NCBI GenBank assembly: GCA_947630175.1
Contig: CANRGJ010000006.1
Span: 116,618 to 180,617, forward strand
DNA length: 64,000 bases
Origin: an uncultured Ruminiclostridium sp.
GTDB taxonomy: Bacteria; Bacillota; Clostridia; Oscillospirales; Ruminococcaceae
Reading direction: 5' to 3'
Each line of letters starts with the position of its first letter. Position 1 is the first letter of the stretch. A program made the translations under genes and the position numbers. The notes beneath the pieces are model-generated. The model was not told the origin of the DNA and did no database searches. It saw nothing but the letters and a program-made list of their open reading frames with translations. Shown here piece after piece: positions 35,377 to 43,074 of the stretch.

Positions 35377-35553
35377 TTTCTGCTCCTTTACATACCCGCA
35401 AGCAGCTTTTCCATCATTGTGTTCTGCGGATTAATTTCCGTTATCTTTTTTCTTTTTGTGGCCGGTTATAGGCTCAATGCTCATTTTCTGCTCCTTTACA
35501 TACCTGCAAGCAGCTTTTCCATCATAGTGTTCTGCGGATTGATTTCCGTTATC
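35338..35553. repeat. 108-bp imperfect tandem duplication
   Basis: 35338-35445 is repeated at 35446-35553 with about four mismatches. Each unit holds the start and ribosome site of the 35047-35376 gene plus the last codons of the small terminase gene. The copy next to the terminase gene supplies its functional C-terminus, so the other copy's terminase end is a remnant. Confidence 0.9.
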
Positions 35554-36020
35554 TTCGTGCTACTGTTTTCCTTGACGTATTGCATTATCTGATACCACGC
35601 CTGATTTATCTGCTTTACATAGGTCTGGGACATAGTGACGTAAGGGGAGGCGATCGGTGCGCCGGTGGTCGGGTGCTTTCCTGTCAGCCCCTCCTTGGAT
35701 ATAGCCTCCTCGCACTGCACCCAGCGGGCGAAGCTCATCGCGTACAGCTCCACCAGATGAGGGTTAATAGACTGCTCGCATTTGTATTTTCCCAGCCATT
35801 CCCACACCTCGGCGGCAATTTCCTCCGCACAAAGAGCAATGCCGTTCTTTTGTTTCGCCGTCAGGTACCCTCTCAAAGGCTTTTTTGCCGCTTCGTTTGA
35901 TTTCTTTGATTTTTTCGGGGAATTTTTTGCCTTTCCTTCAACGATTTTTTCAGACAAAGGCTTTGCTTTTCTTCCTGCTCCGACCCTTGCCCCGCCACGA
36001 TTTGTTCCGTCTTTTGCCAC
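35496..36020 (-). CDS. Terminase small subunit, P27 family
   Basis: 174 residues that recognise phage DNA for packaging. N-terminal RGGARVGAGRKAKPLSEKI is the typical basic P27 entry motif. A Lys-rich stretch, a helical core with EEIAAEVWEWLGKY and a C-terminal MEKLLAGM follow. GTG start at 36020 behind GGGGGGAC. Its 3' end is inside the 108-bp duplication. It directly follows the HNH gene, the common order in HNH-type cos phages. Confidence 0.85.
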   Translation of the reverse strand: MAKDGTNRGGARVGAGRKAKPLSEKIVEGKAKNSPKKSKKSNEAAKKPLRGYLTAKQKNGIALCAEEIAAEVWEWLGKYKCEQSINPHLVELYAMSFARWVQCEEAISKEGLTGKHPTTGAPIASPYVTMSQTYVKQINQAWYQIMQYVKENSSTKITEINPQNTMMEKLLAGM

Positions 36021-36092
36021 AAAAAAGTCCCCCCTTTTTTCTCCCCTCGTTAATATCCCGTTTGAAAAACGATTTTTTTATGTGTGATTGCC

Positions 36093-36518
36093 CTATTCGT
36101 TGTCCGCTTTTTCCTCGTGGAGATTGTTATACCCCCTACCCTTGGCATCTTCCCACGACCGAGCTCCGTGCGTATCTTTAGCAGTAATCTCGGAGTGACA
36201 GCTTTTACAAAGTGCCATCAGATTACTGCGCTCGTGGGTTCCGCCCTGAGAGATAGGCAGTATGTGATGTACTTCTTGCGCAGGTACCAGCTTGCCGTTG
36301 CGCTTGCATTTTTCACACATCGGATTTTCCGAAAGAAAAGCGCTGCGGATCTTTTTCCACTGTCGACCGTATCGCTTGTATGTATCCGGTGTGCGCTGCC
36401 TGTTGTAGTTTCCACCTGCTTTTTTCCTTATCTGGTCCTTATGCTTGGGACAGTAATACTCGTCTGCCAGCTCAGGACAGCCGGGAAACCCGCAAGGGCG
36501 TTTTGCTTTTTTTGGCAT
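36093..36518 (-). CDS. HNH endonuclease
   Basis: 141 residues. Zinc knuckles CGFPGCPELADEYYCPKH (N-terminal) and CEKC/CKSC flank the betabetaalpha-metal active site with VHHILPISQGGTHERSNL (catalytic His pair and Asn). HNH proteins next to terminase genes nick or cleave DNA together with the large terminase during cos packaging. It is the first gene after a late-type promoter region and lies 72 bases before the small terminase. Confidence 0.92.
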   Translation of the reverse strand: MPKKAKRPCGFPGCPELADEYYCPKHKDQIRKKAGGNYNRQRTPDTYKRYGRQWKKIRSAFLSENPMCEKCKRNGKLVPAQEVHHILPISQGGTHERSNLMALCKSCHSEITAKDTHGARSWEDAKGRGYNNLHEEKADNE

Positions 36519-36547
36519 TTTATCACCAGCTCAAGATATATTTTTAC

Positions 36548-36601
36548 AATATAATCATACACAGGTAATTTTCAAATTAAAAGGTATTATTTTTTACCTG
36601 T
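36548..36601 (-). promoter_or_regulatory. Late promoter candidate with palindromes
   Basis: On the minus strand: -35 TTGAAA (36575-36570), 16-bp spacer, -10 TATATT (36553-36548), just before the HNH gene. Upstream lie inverted repeats ACAGGTAA/TTACCTGT (36561-36568, 36594-36601) and GGTA/TACC (36583-36598), possible sites for the sigma-like regulator encoded at 36605-37048. Confidence 0.5.
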
Positions 36602-36604
36602 TTT

Positions 36605-37048
36605 TTACAATTGCTGAGAATAAGCGCCGTATGCAATCAGCACATAAGCCGCTACGGCACGGTTGCGGATGTTGTACACGGACTTCACAGCCTCATAGGA
36701 TAATTCTTCTGCAATAGTTTCGGCGGGCAGCTTTTGTATGTAAAACATTGTGAGCACTTTTCGCTGTTCCTCGCTGAGCATATCAAGGATCAGTTCGATC
36801 TCTTGTATTTTTCTTTCTGTCGCTGATATTGCCCGTTCCGTTTCCGACAGCTCCAAAAGCTCATTAAGGGTATTGTTTACATAGGCGGCGTTTGTGTATG
36901 GTTTGCTGTAATCAATAGCGACAGGAAGGTGTGGCGCACCTTCGGCAATTATTCTGTTTTGACGTTTCCGCAGCACTTCAAGCGAGCGCTTTAAATCATT
37001 AAGGCTGCTTATTTCTTCCTCGGCTGCTTTGAAATAATTAAGTTTCAT
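36605..37048 (-). CDS. Sigma-70 region 4-like phage late regulator
   Basis: 147 residues. An N-terminal coiled coil (SLNDLKRSLEVLRKRQNRI and ERKIQEIELILDML) is followed by a C-terminal helix-turn-helix, LSEEQRKVLTMFYIQKL then AEELSYEAVKSVYNIRNRA, as in phage ArpU/RinA-like activators. It stands just before the HNH-terminase late genes, so it probably switches on the late operon. It overlaps the end of the Rep gene by 4 bases. Confidence 0.75.
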   Translation of the reverse strand: MKLNYFKAAEEEISSLNDLKRSLEVLRKRQNRIIAEGAPHLPVAIDYSKPYTNAAYVNNTLNELLELSETERAISATERKIQEIELILDMLSEEQRKVLTMFYIQKLPAETIAEELSYEAVKSVYNIRNRAVAAYVLIAYGAYSQQL

Positions 37049-37806
37049 CCGCTGCTCCTCCGCTGTTTTTGCCTGTACATATACACCGCCAAATACGTCC
37101 CGCCGTTGCAGTCGTTATAGAACGCCGAAGCGTCGGAAAAAATATATCCCGGATAGATCTTCTCGTATTCCTCCGCCGCCGAGGCACCAAGGTCATACAG
37201 TGCCTTGACTTTTCGGGCGGAGATCTTGCCGTCCCGTTTGGTGACCTTGGGCTGGGCGAGATTTTTCGAGGCGTTCCAGCGGCGGTAAGTTGCGGTGTTT
37301 TTAATCATATATTTCACCAGCGCCGCAATACCTGTACGCTCGTCGAATTGTAAAGGCTTTGCGGCAGTGTAGCCCATTTTCCATATTCTCGCAAGGTCGT
37401 TTATCGACACTCCTCCAGACATAATGATGTGATGATGAAATCTTCCGCTTTTCTTGCCCTGTTCCGTCACTGCTATATATTTCAGCTCCGAAAGGTCCTG
37501 CTTTTTTCGGAAACGTTTCAAACGTCGGAAAAAGTTCTGCAAATTCTTCTGTGCTGTCTGCGGATCCTCGGGAGCGTGTTCGGGCGAGTAAGTCAGATCG
37601 AAACGAATATCATTCTCGGTAAAATTGGTGTTGGCAAGTCTGATTATACGCCTTTCAGCGTGCCTCTGGTTCAAAGCCTGCTGTACTTCGGCGGTAGGCT
37701 TTGCCTTGTGGGAACGGGCGCTGCGAGGCGGAGCAAATACAGGATATATTTCCGCCTCGAGATAATTCCCGCACCTGTATATCTTTTCTCTGTATAAGCA
37801 GCGCAT
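37045..37806 (-). CDS. Rolling-circle-type Rep protein (HUH endonuclease)
   Basis: 253 residues from the ATG at 37806 (MRCLYREKIYRCGNY). The HUH metal-binding motif is in GRFHHHIIMSGG and the candidate nicking Tyr in LVKYMIKNTATYRR, the YxxK arrangement. It would nick the origin and stay linked to the 5' end, initiating replication of the excised phage. It is of the ORF2/G2P-like group found in Firmicute prophages and plasmids. The start is 1 base after the upstream stop; a longer in-frame start lies within that gene and is rejected. No double-strand origin was located. Confidence 0.78.
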   Translation of the reverse strand: MRCLYREKIYRCGNYLEAEIYPVFAPPRSARSHKAKPTAEVQQALNQRHAERRIIRLANTNFTENDIRFDLTYSPEHAPEDPQTAQKNLQNFFRRLKRFRKKQDLSELKYIAVTEQGKKSGRFHHHIIMSGGVSINDLARIWKMGYTAAKPLQFDERTGIAALVKYMIKNTATYRRWNASKNLAQPKVTKRDGKISARKVKALYDLGASAAEEYEKIYPGYIFSDASAFYNDCNGGTYLAVYMYRQKQRRSSG

Positions 37807-37807
37807 A

Positions 37808-38218
37808 TCAATTCTCGCTGTTGAACTTGTTGGTCCAGAATGACTCCATCTCAAACACCGAGTTATAAAGTGCAGTGCGCAGGTAGGATTTCCTGTATTT
37901 TATCTCATATTTGATTTTGGAAAATTTATCTATCACGAATTCAATGTGTTCGTGAGTAAGTTGGGAAAACACTTCGCTTACGAGGGCAAAGGTATACTTT
38001 TCTTTGCCGATTTTTATTTCATTCAGCGGGCAACGTTCCGCCAGATAGTCTACCTCGGCAATAATGCAACATATTTCTTTCGCGAGCGAGCGACAGGAAA
38101 CATCAAAACATTCAATTTCTGCCTGCTCCTCAGCTGCCAAAAGGTAAACTTTCAAGCTACCAGCCTGACCCTGACTTTGACATTGACTTTTTTCACAACA
38201 AAAATTTTTATTTTCCAT
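37808..38218 (-). CDS. DUF6017-like replication initiator C-terminal protein
   Basis: 136 residues: a Cys/Gln/Ser-rich start, a helical middle with ERCPLNEIKIGKEKYTF, and the C-terminal LTHEHIEFVIDKFSKI with YRKSYLRTALYNSVF. The latter closely resembles the C-terminal helical domain (DUF6017) of large replication initiators of Firmicute plasmids and conjugative elements. The N-terminal DNA-binding domain of those proteins is absent, so this is a stand-alone small version or a remnant. It is directly upstream of Rep. Confidence 0.55.
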   Translation of the reverse strand: MENKNFCCEKSQCQSQGQAGSLKVYLLAAEEQAEIECFDVSCRSLAKEICCIIAEVDYLAERCPLNEIKIGKEKYTFALVSEVFSQLTHEHIEFVIDKFSKIKYEIKYRKSYLRTALYNSVFEMESFWTNKFNSEN

Positions 38219-38301
38219 AGCATACGCTCCTTGATTTTTATTTCGTTCCGGATGGTTGATAACTTAATATCCATTACAAGCCCGTAAAAGCGGGCAGGAT
38301 A

Positions 38302-38330
38302 TTGACTTTTTAAAAGCTGTATGCTATACT
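38302..38330 (+). promoter_or_regulatory. Plus-strand promoter inside the lytic region
   Basis: TTGACT (38302-38307), 17-bp spacer, TATACT (38325-38330), each 5 of 6 to consensus. The dyad AGCTGTATGCTA (38315-38326) and TAGCATATAGCT (38351-38362) overlaps its -10 and could be an operator. No plus-strand protein gene follows. Confidence 0.55.
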
Positions 38331-38336
38331 ATTTAT

Positions 38337-38410
38337 AATATATGTAATGATAGCATATAGCTTTTTCGGCAAGCGTTCCCCACAGAACGCCTGCCGATTT
38401 TCTTTTTTTT
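38337..38410 (+). ncRNA. Candidate small RNA of the prophage
   Basis: Starting about 7 bases after the promoter at 38302-38330, a transcript of about 70 nt would end at a strong plus-strand terminator: CGGCAAGCGTTC (38367-38378) pairing with GAACGCCTGCCG (38385-38396), then a T-run. All neighbouring genes are on the minus strand. The RNA lies in the 195-base gap between the DUF6017-like gene and a small membrane protein gene. The only internal ORF has no ribosome site and runs through the terminator. Role and expression unknown; a replication- or lysis-control antisense RNA is possible. Confidence 0.45.
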
Positions 38411-38413
38411 ATT

Positions 38414-38590
38414 TCAATGGTGGTCTAATACGGCAGCAATAATTATAAGTATTATACCTATAATAAGCGGTACCCATAATGGTGCAACAACCCAAATCCA
38501 CGACCATTCAATGACGTGGCACAATTTCAAGATTATAAAAGCAATTGTAAGCGCTCCGCAAAATCCAATTCCCGCATTTTTATTCTTCAC
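38414..38590 (-). CDS. Small two-helix membrane protein (Fragile-X-F-like phage family)
   Basis: 58 residues from a GTG at 38590 that overlaps the upstream stop as GTGA and follows GAGGAAAGCCT; the ATG at 38605 has no ribosome site. There are two hydrophobic helices, GFCGALTIAFIILKLCHVI and WVVAPLWVPLIIGIILIIIA, joined by WSW. The pattern ILKL-x-x-VI-x-WSW-x-WV-x-x-P-L-W matches the small phage proteins often labelled transmembrane Fragile-X-F. Function unknown. Confidence 0.65.
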   Translation of the reverse strand: MKNKNAGIGFCGALTIAFIILKLCHVIEWSWIWVVAPLWVPLIIGIILIIIAAVLDHH

Positions 38591-38748
38591 AGGCTTTCCT
38601 CGCATATATTGATTATTTCATCGGTCAGGTTTGTCTGTCCGTCTGCCGCCGCCTCTGCGTGTTCTTTCTTGCATAAAGCAACTTGAGCAGCTTCTGACAT
38701 TGTAGCGACCTGCTGTACAAAACTCTGATTTATACAATCAAAAGGCAT
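38587..38748 (-). CDS. Small phage ORF, unknown
   Basis: 53 codons from the ATG at 38748 (MPFDCINQSFVQQVATM) to TGA at 38587, ending LTDEIINICEESL. Helical and acidic at the end, no known family. The case for a real gene is the 4-base stop/start overlap with the downstream membrane protein gene and the lack of any other ORF in this 190-base gap. The ribosome site GTGGGAATGATA is weak. Confidence 0.45.
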   Translation of the reverse strand: MPFDCINQSFVQQVATMSEAAQVALCKKEHAEAAADGQTNLTDEIINICEESL

Positions 38749-38780
38749 TATCATTCCCACGATAAAAAAGCCGCTTTTTG

Positions 38781-39200
38781 CTACGATATAGGTTTGACCG
38801 TCAGCGTTGTGCGCTCGAAAAAGTCGTACCCATTTTCCTCATTTTCAAAGGGCCGTATATATTTTCTGTCGATAAAGGAAACGCCGTTTGATGTATAGAG
38901 CGGGAGCAGGAGCCTTCCTTCTTTTAATATGTACAGATGTTCCTGATGTGTGCACAGCTCGTTCGGGTCATCATCCTTGTAGTTGTACCTGCCGTCTTCA
39001 TTCCTCTGAAAAAATGAGATCTTATCTCTTTTTTCGGCAGGTACGTCAAACATAGCAAAAATTATCTCCTGAGTCAGGATCGGAAGATTGTAGACAGGAT
39101 AAGCGGCGTAGCCATCGCTTAACCACTGACCTTCCTGTGTTTCTATGACTTCAATCCTTTTCGCTTGCTTGCAGATAGCTTCGATTTGTTTTATTTTCAT
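38781..39200 (-). CDS. Phage hypothetical protein
   Basis: 139 residues, acidic, mixed alpha/beta. N-terminal IEAICKQAKRIEVIETQEGQ, middle LPILTQEIIFAMFDVP, and C-terminal LPLYTSNGVSFIDRKYIRP. This looks like a protein class common in the early region of Clostridia prophages, but no named family is recognised. ATG after AAGGGTTTACA. Cotranscribed with the pyrophosphohydrolase gene 9 bases upstream. Confidence 0.55.
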   Translation of the reverse strand: MKIKQIEAICKQAKRIEVIETQEGQWLSDGYAAYPVYNLPILTQEIIFAMFDVPAEKRDKISFFQRNEDGRYNYKDDDPNELCTHQEHLYILKEGRLLLPLYTSNGVSFIDRKYIRPFENEENGYDFFERTTLTVKPIS

Positions 39201-39209
39201 TGTAAACCC

Positions 39210-39530
39210 TTAAATAACCTTTCCCCCGTGCTTGTACGGGCGTGTTTTGTTGTATTCGTGTTTTTTTCTGAGAATACTTTCAATGTCAATTCCGATGTGA
39301 CCGCAATAATCCAATATTCTGATGATACAATCAGCAAGCTCTGTAGCCATTCCTTCGGGTTTGCTACCCGATATGTAGTACACAGGCTTGTGATTGCGAT
39401 ACTCTTCAAGTGCTTCGGAAAGCTCGGAGTGACAAAGCGCTATAATTTCACCGAAAGATTTCTCCTCGTCCCACCAACCGTGAGCAACTGCATTTTCGTG
39501 GACTTCATTTGCGAATTCGTTTAAATTCAT
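39210..39530 (-). CDS. MazG-like nucleotide pyrophosphohydrolase
   Basis: 106 residues with the all-alpha NTP-PPase layout: the metal-binding Glu cluster in LCHSELSEALEEYRN and the second helix TELADCIIRILDYCGHIGID with conserved Glu and Asp. Phage versions hydrolyse nucleotides or lower alarmone levels during infection; the substrate here is not determined. ATG after GAAAGGAAAA. Confidence 0.85.
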   Translation of the reverse strand: MNLNEFANEVHENAVAHGWWDEEKSFGEIIALCHSELSEALEEYRNHKPVYYISGSKPEGMATELADCIIRILDYCGHIGIDIESILRKKHEYNKTRPYKHGGKVI

Positions 39531-39545
39531 TTTTTTTTCCTTTCT

Positions 39546-39776
39546 TTAGCTGTTGTTTGCTTTGCAAGCGACCACCTCGTCAGCGGCTACCTCAACGGTG
39601 CAGTTTTGATTTCTGTCGAGCAGCACGGCACTAATGAGGATCTTGCCTTTTTCCCTCGGATGGGGTTTAAAATTTATCGCCGTTATCTGGTTATAAAATG
39701 TAGTGCCGCCCCGCTTGTCCTTGTGAAGCACGGGCGTGCCCGCCAACATAGTGACTTTAAGTTCTGTCTGGGTCAT
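39546..39776 (-). CDS. Small phage beta protein, unknown
   Basis: 76 residues from the ATG at 39776 (MTQTELKVTMLAGTPV), which overlaps the upstream stop as ATGA; GGCGGAAGT precedes it. Beta-rich, with LHKDKRGGTTFYNQITAINF and VEVAADEVVACKANN at the end. No family recognised. It lies between DUF3102 and MazG-like genes. Confidence 0.55.
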   Translation of the reverse strand: MTQTELKVTMLAGTPVLHKDKRGGTTFYNQITAINFKPHPREKGKILISAVLLDRNQNCTVEVAADEVVACKANNS

Positions 39777-40735
39777 ACTTCCGCCGCCTTTCCGCACTCC
39801 TCCACCAGCTTTTTAAGAGCAGCTTTAAACTTCTCCTTTTCCTCGCCGTCCTCCATAGCGCTGATTATTGCAGCAGCGCTATTAAACGCCGTTTTAATAT
39901 TGGAAAAATGGAATTTCAGCAGTTCCTTTGTTCCGCCCGAAGGCGCCGAATTTTTTGCAATCGCCTGCAACTCGTTGAGTTGGTTTTCAAGCTCCCGCGT
40001 TTTTTTCTCGGCTTCCTGCTGTTTTTGCAAGGCAGCGTTTACTTCTTTCGCTGCCTTTTCTTTAGCTTTTTCCTCTGCCTCGGAACGTATCTTTGCAATT
40101 GTCTTTTCGTCAGGTTCAGCGACAGCCACTTCCACAGGGCGGTTTTTAAGCTCGTCATATCGTGCTTGCAGTTCGGTCAGCTTATCCTCAAGGCGGCGTT
40201 TTTCTTCCTTCGCCTGGTTCATCTTTTCGTCCGCTTTGCTTGCCGCTTCGACAACGACCTGCATTTCCGCTTCTTTTTCTGTCTTGGTGGTGTCGAGCTC
40301 AAGCTCAAGCTGTTCACACTTCTTTTTCAGCTCGGCAATTTTTTCTTCAAGTTCTCTTGTGCTTATACTTGCCACGTCTACCGACTGCATAAGCTGTTCA
40401 CGGTCGTCAGCGCACAAGGTAGCAAGCGCTGTCAGCTTGGTAATGCCGAGACTTGCATTTGACTGCAAACCGCTTTCCCCGAACTCATCAAGCGCTTTTA
40501 TAAAATTGTACGCCTGTCTCTGCTTGATATGGGCGGCGTCCTCACAGTAGGCTTCAAAGGTTTCAAAGCCCAGCTCAGTGTACAGCTTTGTGTCCCTCAT
40601 CTGCCGTAAATTTTTTGCCAGGTCTACGAGATATTCCGCCGCCATCTGACCGCTGACAAGTATTTTATTGTGGAGCTTGTACGCCTCCGCCTGCTTCTCG
40701 GTAAGTTCGGTGTTCATTGTTGTCATTTCGCTCAC
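39773..40735 (-). CDS. DUF3102-type coiled-coil protein
   Basis: About 320 residues from a GTG at 40735 that follows GAGGAAAACAGC and overlaps the PcfJ stop as GTGA; the ATG at 40726 is the alternative. The N-terminal 100 residues, with YLVDLAKNLRQMRDTKLYTE and FEAYCEDAAHIKQRQAYNFI, are the DUF3102 DNA-binding-like region. A long coiled coil (about residues 110-270), rich in Glu/Lys, follows. DUF3102 proteins occur on plasmids and phages near replication or partition genes. Exact role unknown. Confidence 0.78.
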   Translation of the reverse strand: MSEMTTMNTELTEKQAEAYKLHNKILVSGQMAAEYLVDLAKNLRQMRDTKLYTELGFETFEAYCEDAAHIKQRQAYNFIKALDEFGESGLQSNASLGITKLTALATLCADDREQLMQSVDVASISTRELEEKIAELKKKCEQLELELDTTKTEKEAEMQVVVEAASKADEKMNQAKEEKRRLEDKLTELQARYDELKNRPVEVAVAEPDEKTIAKIRSEAEEKAKEKAAKEVNAALQKQQEAEKKTRELENQLNELQAIAKNSAPSGGTKELLKFHFSNIKTAFNSAAAIISAMEDGEEKEKFKAALKKLVEECGKAAEV

Positions 40736-42732
40736 GCTGTTTTCCTCGCTTTCTTCTGCGGCTTTGCCGCTTCGATAAATTTTTCCTTGTTTTTGTTGAT
40801 TACTTTGCGCTTCCATTTCTTAACAAACTGCTTTACCTCTTCAGGCGGGTGACAGTTGTTTTTTCCCAAGTTCATCGTCACAGTCGCATTGTTGGTTAAC
40901 GTTAATGTAAAATACGGCGTTTCAGGGTCTGCCGCTTTGCGGATCCCGTAAATGTTGGTTTCCCCTCGTGCGCAACGGTCGATATACGTTTTCACACAAT
41001 GGCTGAGCACCGAGCTTTCTTTTAAAAACTCATCGGCGCTGCGCAGTGGTCTGATGATAAAATCTTCGTCTTCAAAATCCAGCATTTCAAGGATTTTTAC
41101 CCTCTTTTTAAGCGCCTTGTTCTGTGCGGTGTATTTCCTGTCGGCTTTGATTTTTATCAGCCTGTCGTGTTCTTTTTGCAGATCACGGGGGAAAAGCACG
41201 CTTTCCGTTTTCGGCAGGCGCAGGTCCTTGACCATACTGATATAGTCCCGATATGTGCCGAGCGTTAGATTGGCGTCGCCTTTTGGCGGCGTATGCTTCG
41301 CTACATAGTTGACAAGCCGTTCCAGCGATATACTTTTTAATATCGATATTACGCTTATCGGACTTTTTTCAAGCGACAGGCTGAGTGCCTTTAAAAAAAT
41401 CGGCATTGGCGGAGCCTTTTTCAACTCGTCTGCAATATCACGGTAAAGGATATATCCTTCAGGTGATATGTCCATCTTGGCAAACTGTTTAAAAACAGCC
41501 TTGTCCACACCGAGCGCTTTGGAGCATTCGGACTCGCCCTTTTTAATGAGTTTCTCAAACTCCCCGTTACACCAGTATATTCGGATTTCCGATAACTCTT
41601 TTCCAAGCCTATACGCACCCTGTTTGTAGAGATTTTCAATGCAAGGATATTTTTTCACCAACATTACAATCTGCTGGAAGGATCTTTTTGCGTAGGCCGC
41701 AATACTTGACATTTCTACATTTTTTAGTGCCGGGTCTGTGCAGTGCTGCATAATGTTGTCAAGGTTGTGCGGATATATCAAGTGTGCTTTCTCCTCAAAT
41801 CCCGCGTCACACCACCGCGTGTTTCCGCACTGTTTAAAAACGCCGTAGTTGTATGCGCAGTCACCGAGCTTGTCGTACAGATCTAAAAATGTACCAGCGT
41901 CCAGAAACAGCCGCCCGTATTCGCAATATGTGACTATTGTTTTTCCTTCTTGGAAATATGTGTCCTGATAAACAGTAAAATTCCGCTCCACAAGTGCAGG
42001 ACGCCCGTTTTCGGTGATTGCCTCGACGTATGATACGTCTATCTGATCTACCAGTTTGTTTTTGGTTTTTCCGTAGCTTTTGCAGGTGAGCAGCGACCCG
42101 CAGGAGGGGCAGCGGACTTGTTTTCCGTGGCGAGCCTCAGCGGTGGAAAAAGCGCTGAGGCAGTGGGAGCAATATCCTGTCTGCTCCTTGCCCTTTTTGT
42201 AGTCGTAGAAAAAATATCTTGCAAAAGCCAGCGCCTCATTTTCCACCCAATTGTAAAATTCTTGGGGTGGGTTTTCGGCTAACTCCGCCATTCTGGCGTC
42301 GATGATGTCAGTAATCTTTTTGTGACGCTGAGCCAATCGCTCGTCCAGTCGCTTAAATTCCGCGTGCCGTAAGGTGTAAAGCCCTTTGCGCTCCTCGTCG
42401 TGCAGATAGTCGCTTATCACATCGTCGGCGCCGTCAATAGGTACTGTCACGCCATAGCAGTCATAATATGCGATCGAGCTTGTAAGCCGCTTATTGTCTG
42501 ATATGCGCTGCATAGCCCAGTTTTCGCCGTCGTAAAAATGCCGCATATCCGTGACAAGGGTTCTCGTGTTGTAGTCCTGCTGATACAATGTAATTGCGAG
42601 TATGCCCTCAATCACCTCGGCTTTGTATAGATAGCTGAGGTAATGCTCTTTCGCGATTTTTTTTGCCAGCTCGATATATTCTTTCTTGAGCGGCGGAACA
42701 GGGTGTTTGATCAGCCTTGAATACGGTATCAT
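40732..42732 (-). CDS. PcfJ-like protein
   Basis: 666 residues. Zinc-finger Cys pairs CSHC and CPSCGSLL lie near residues 190-215. The C-terminal PcfJ landmark FLKESSVLSHCVKTYIDRCA with YFTLTLTNNATVTMNLGK is at about 560-630. PcfJ was named from the pCF10 conjugative plasmid; it is common with PcfK in Firmicute prophages and integrative elements, and its biochemical role is unknown. ATG start; PcfK-like lies 12 bases upstream. Confidence 0.85.
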   Translation of the reverse strand: MIPYSRLIKHPVPPLKKEYIELAKKIAKEHYLSYLYKAEVIEGILAITLYQQDYNTRTLVTDMRHFYDGENWAMQRISDNKRLTSSIAYYDCYGVTVPIDGADDVISDYLHDEERKGLYTLRHAEFKRLDERLAQRHKKITDIIDARMAELAENPPQEFYNWVENEALAFARYFFYDYKKGKEQTGYCSHCLSAFSTAEARHGKQVRCPSCGSLLTCKSYGKTKNKLVDQIDVSYVEAITENGRPALVERNFTVYQDTYFQEGKTIVTYCEYGRLFLDAGTFLDLYDKLGDCAYNYGVFKQCGNTRWCDAGFEEKAHLIYPHNLDNIMQHCTDPALKNVEMSSIAAYAKRSFQQIVMLVKKYPCIENLYKQGAYRLGKELSEIRIYWCNGEFEKLIKKGESECSKALGVDKAVFKQFAKMDISPEGYILYRDIADELKKAPPMPIFLKALSLSLEKSPISVISILKSISLERLVNYVAKHTPPKGDANLTLGTYRDYISMVKDLRLPKTESVLFPRDLQKEHDRLIKIKADRKYTAQNKALKKRVKILEMLDFEDEDFIIRPLRSADEFLKESSVLSHCVKTYIDRCARGETNIYGIRKAADPETPYFTLTLTNNATVTMNLGKNNCHPPEEVKQFVKKWKRKVINKNKEKFIEAAKPQKKARKTA

Positions 42733-42744
42733 CTTCCCGCCCCC

Positions 42745-43074
42745 TTAATCAAAGAGGCTGTCAAGGTCGATATTCAAAGCGCCGTTCTTTGCCGCTTCGG
42801 CGGGCTTTGTTCCCTGGCAGGGAACGGTGCCTTTGATACCAAAGTATTCACGCACCCATTTAAAGTGCTGTTCCTCGCTTATGCGGGCGATACCGCCGCC
42901 CGTTGTTTTGACCTGATATTTCTTTCCTTTGTCGTAGCACGATTTCAGGCAGCCATCAAGGGTAAGCTTGTCCTTTTCGATTTTCTCTTCCACCTCGGGA
43001 GTGAGGAGAGGCTTTATGTGTTCAGCGATCTCCCTTTCCATTTCGTTGGCGGGATTGTCAAAAATTTTCGTCAT
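42745..43074 (-). CDS. PcfK-like protein
   Basis: 109 residues from the ATG at 43074 (MTKIFDNPANEMEREI) behind GGGAGGCACAGCA; it overlaps the upstream HTH gene by 17 bases. The helical segment TLDGCLKSCYDKGKKYQVK and ISEEQHFKWVREYFGI are the PcfK landmarks. PcfK and PcfJ always travel together and are thought to act in plasmid/phage DNA metabolism; no activity is established. Confidence 0.82.
   Translation of the reverse strand: MTKIFDNPANEMEREIAEHIKPLLTPEVEEKIEKDKLTLDGCLKSCYDKGKKYQVKTTGGGIARISEEQHFKWVREYFGIKGTVPCQGTKPAEAAKNGALNIDLDSLFD

Noticed and set aside
38347..38500. A small plus-strand peptide ORF starting in the candidate small RNA.
   Set aside because: No ribosome site, and the frame runs through the terminator hairpin into antisense of a membrane protein gene.
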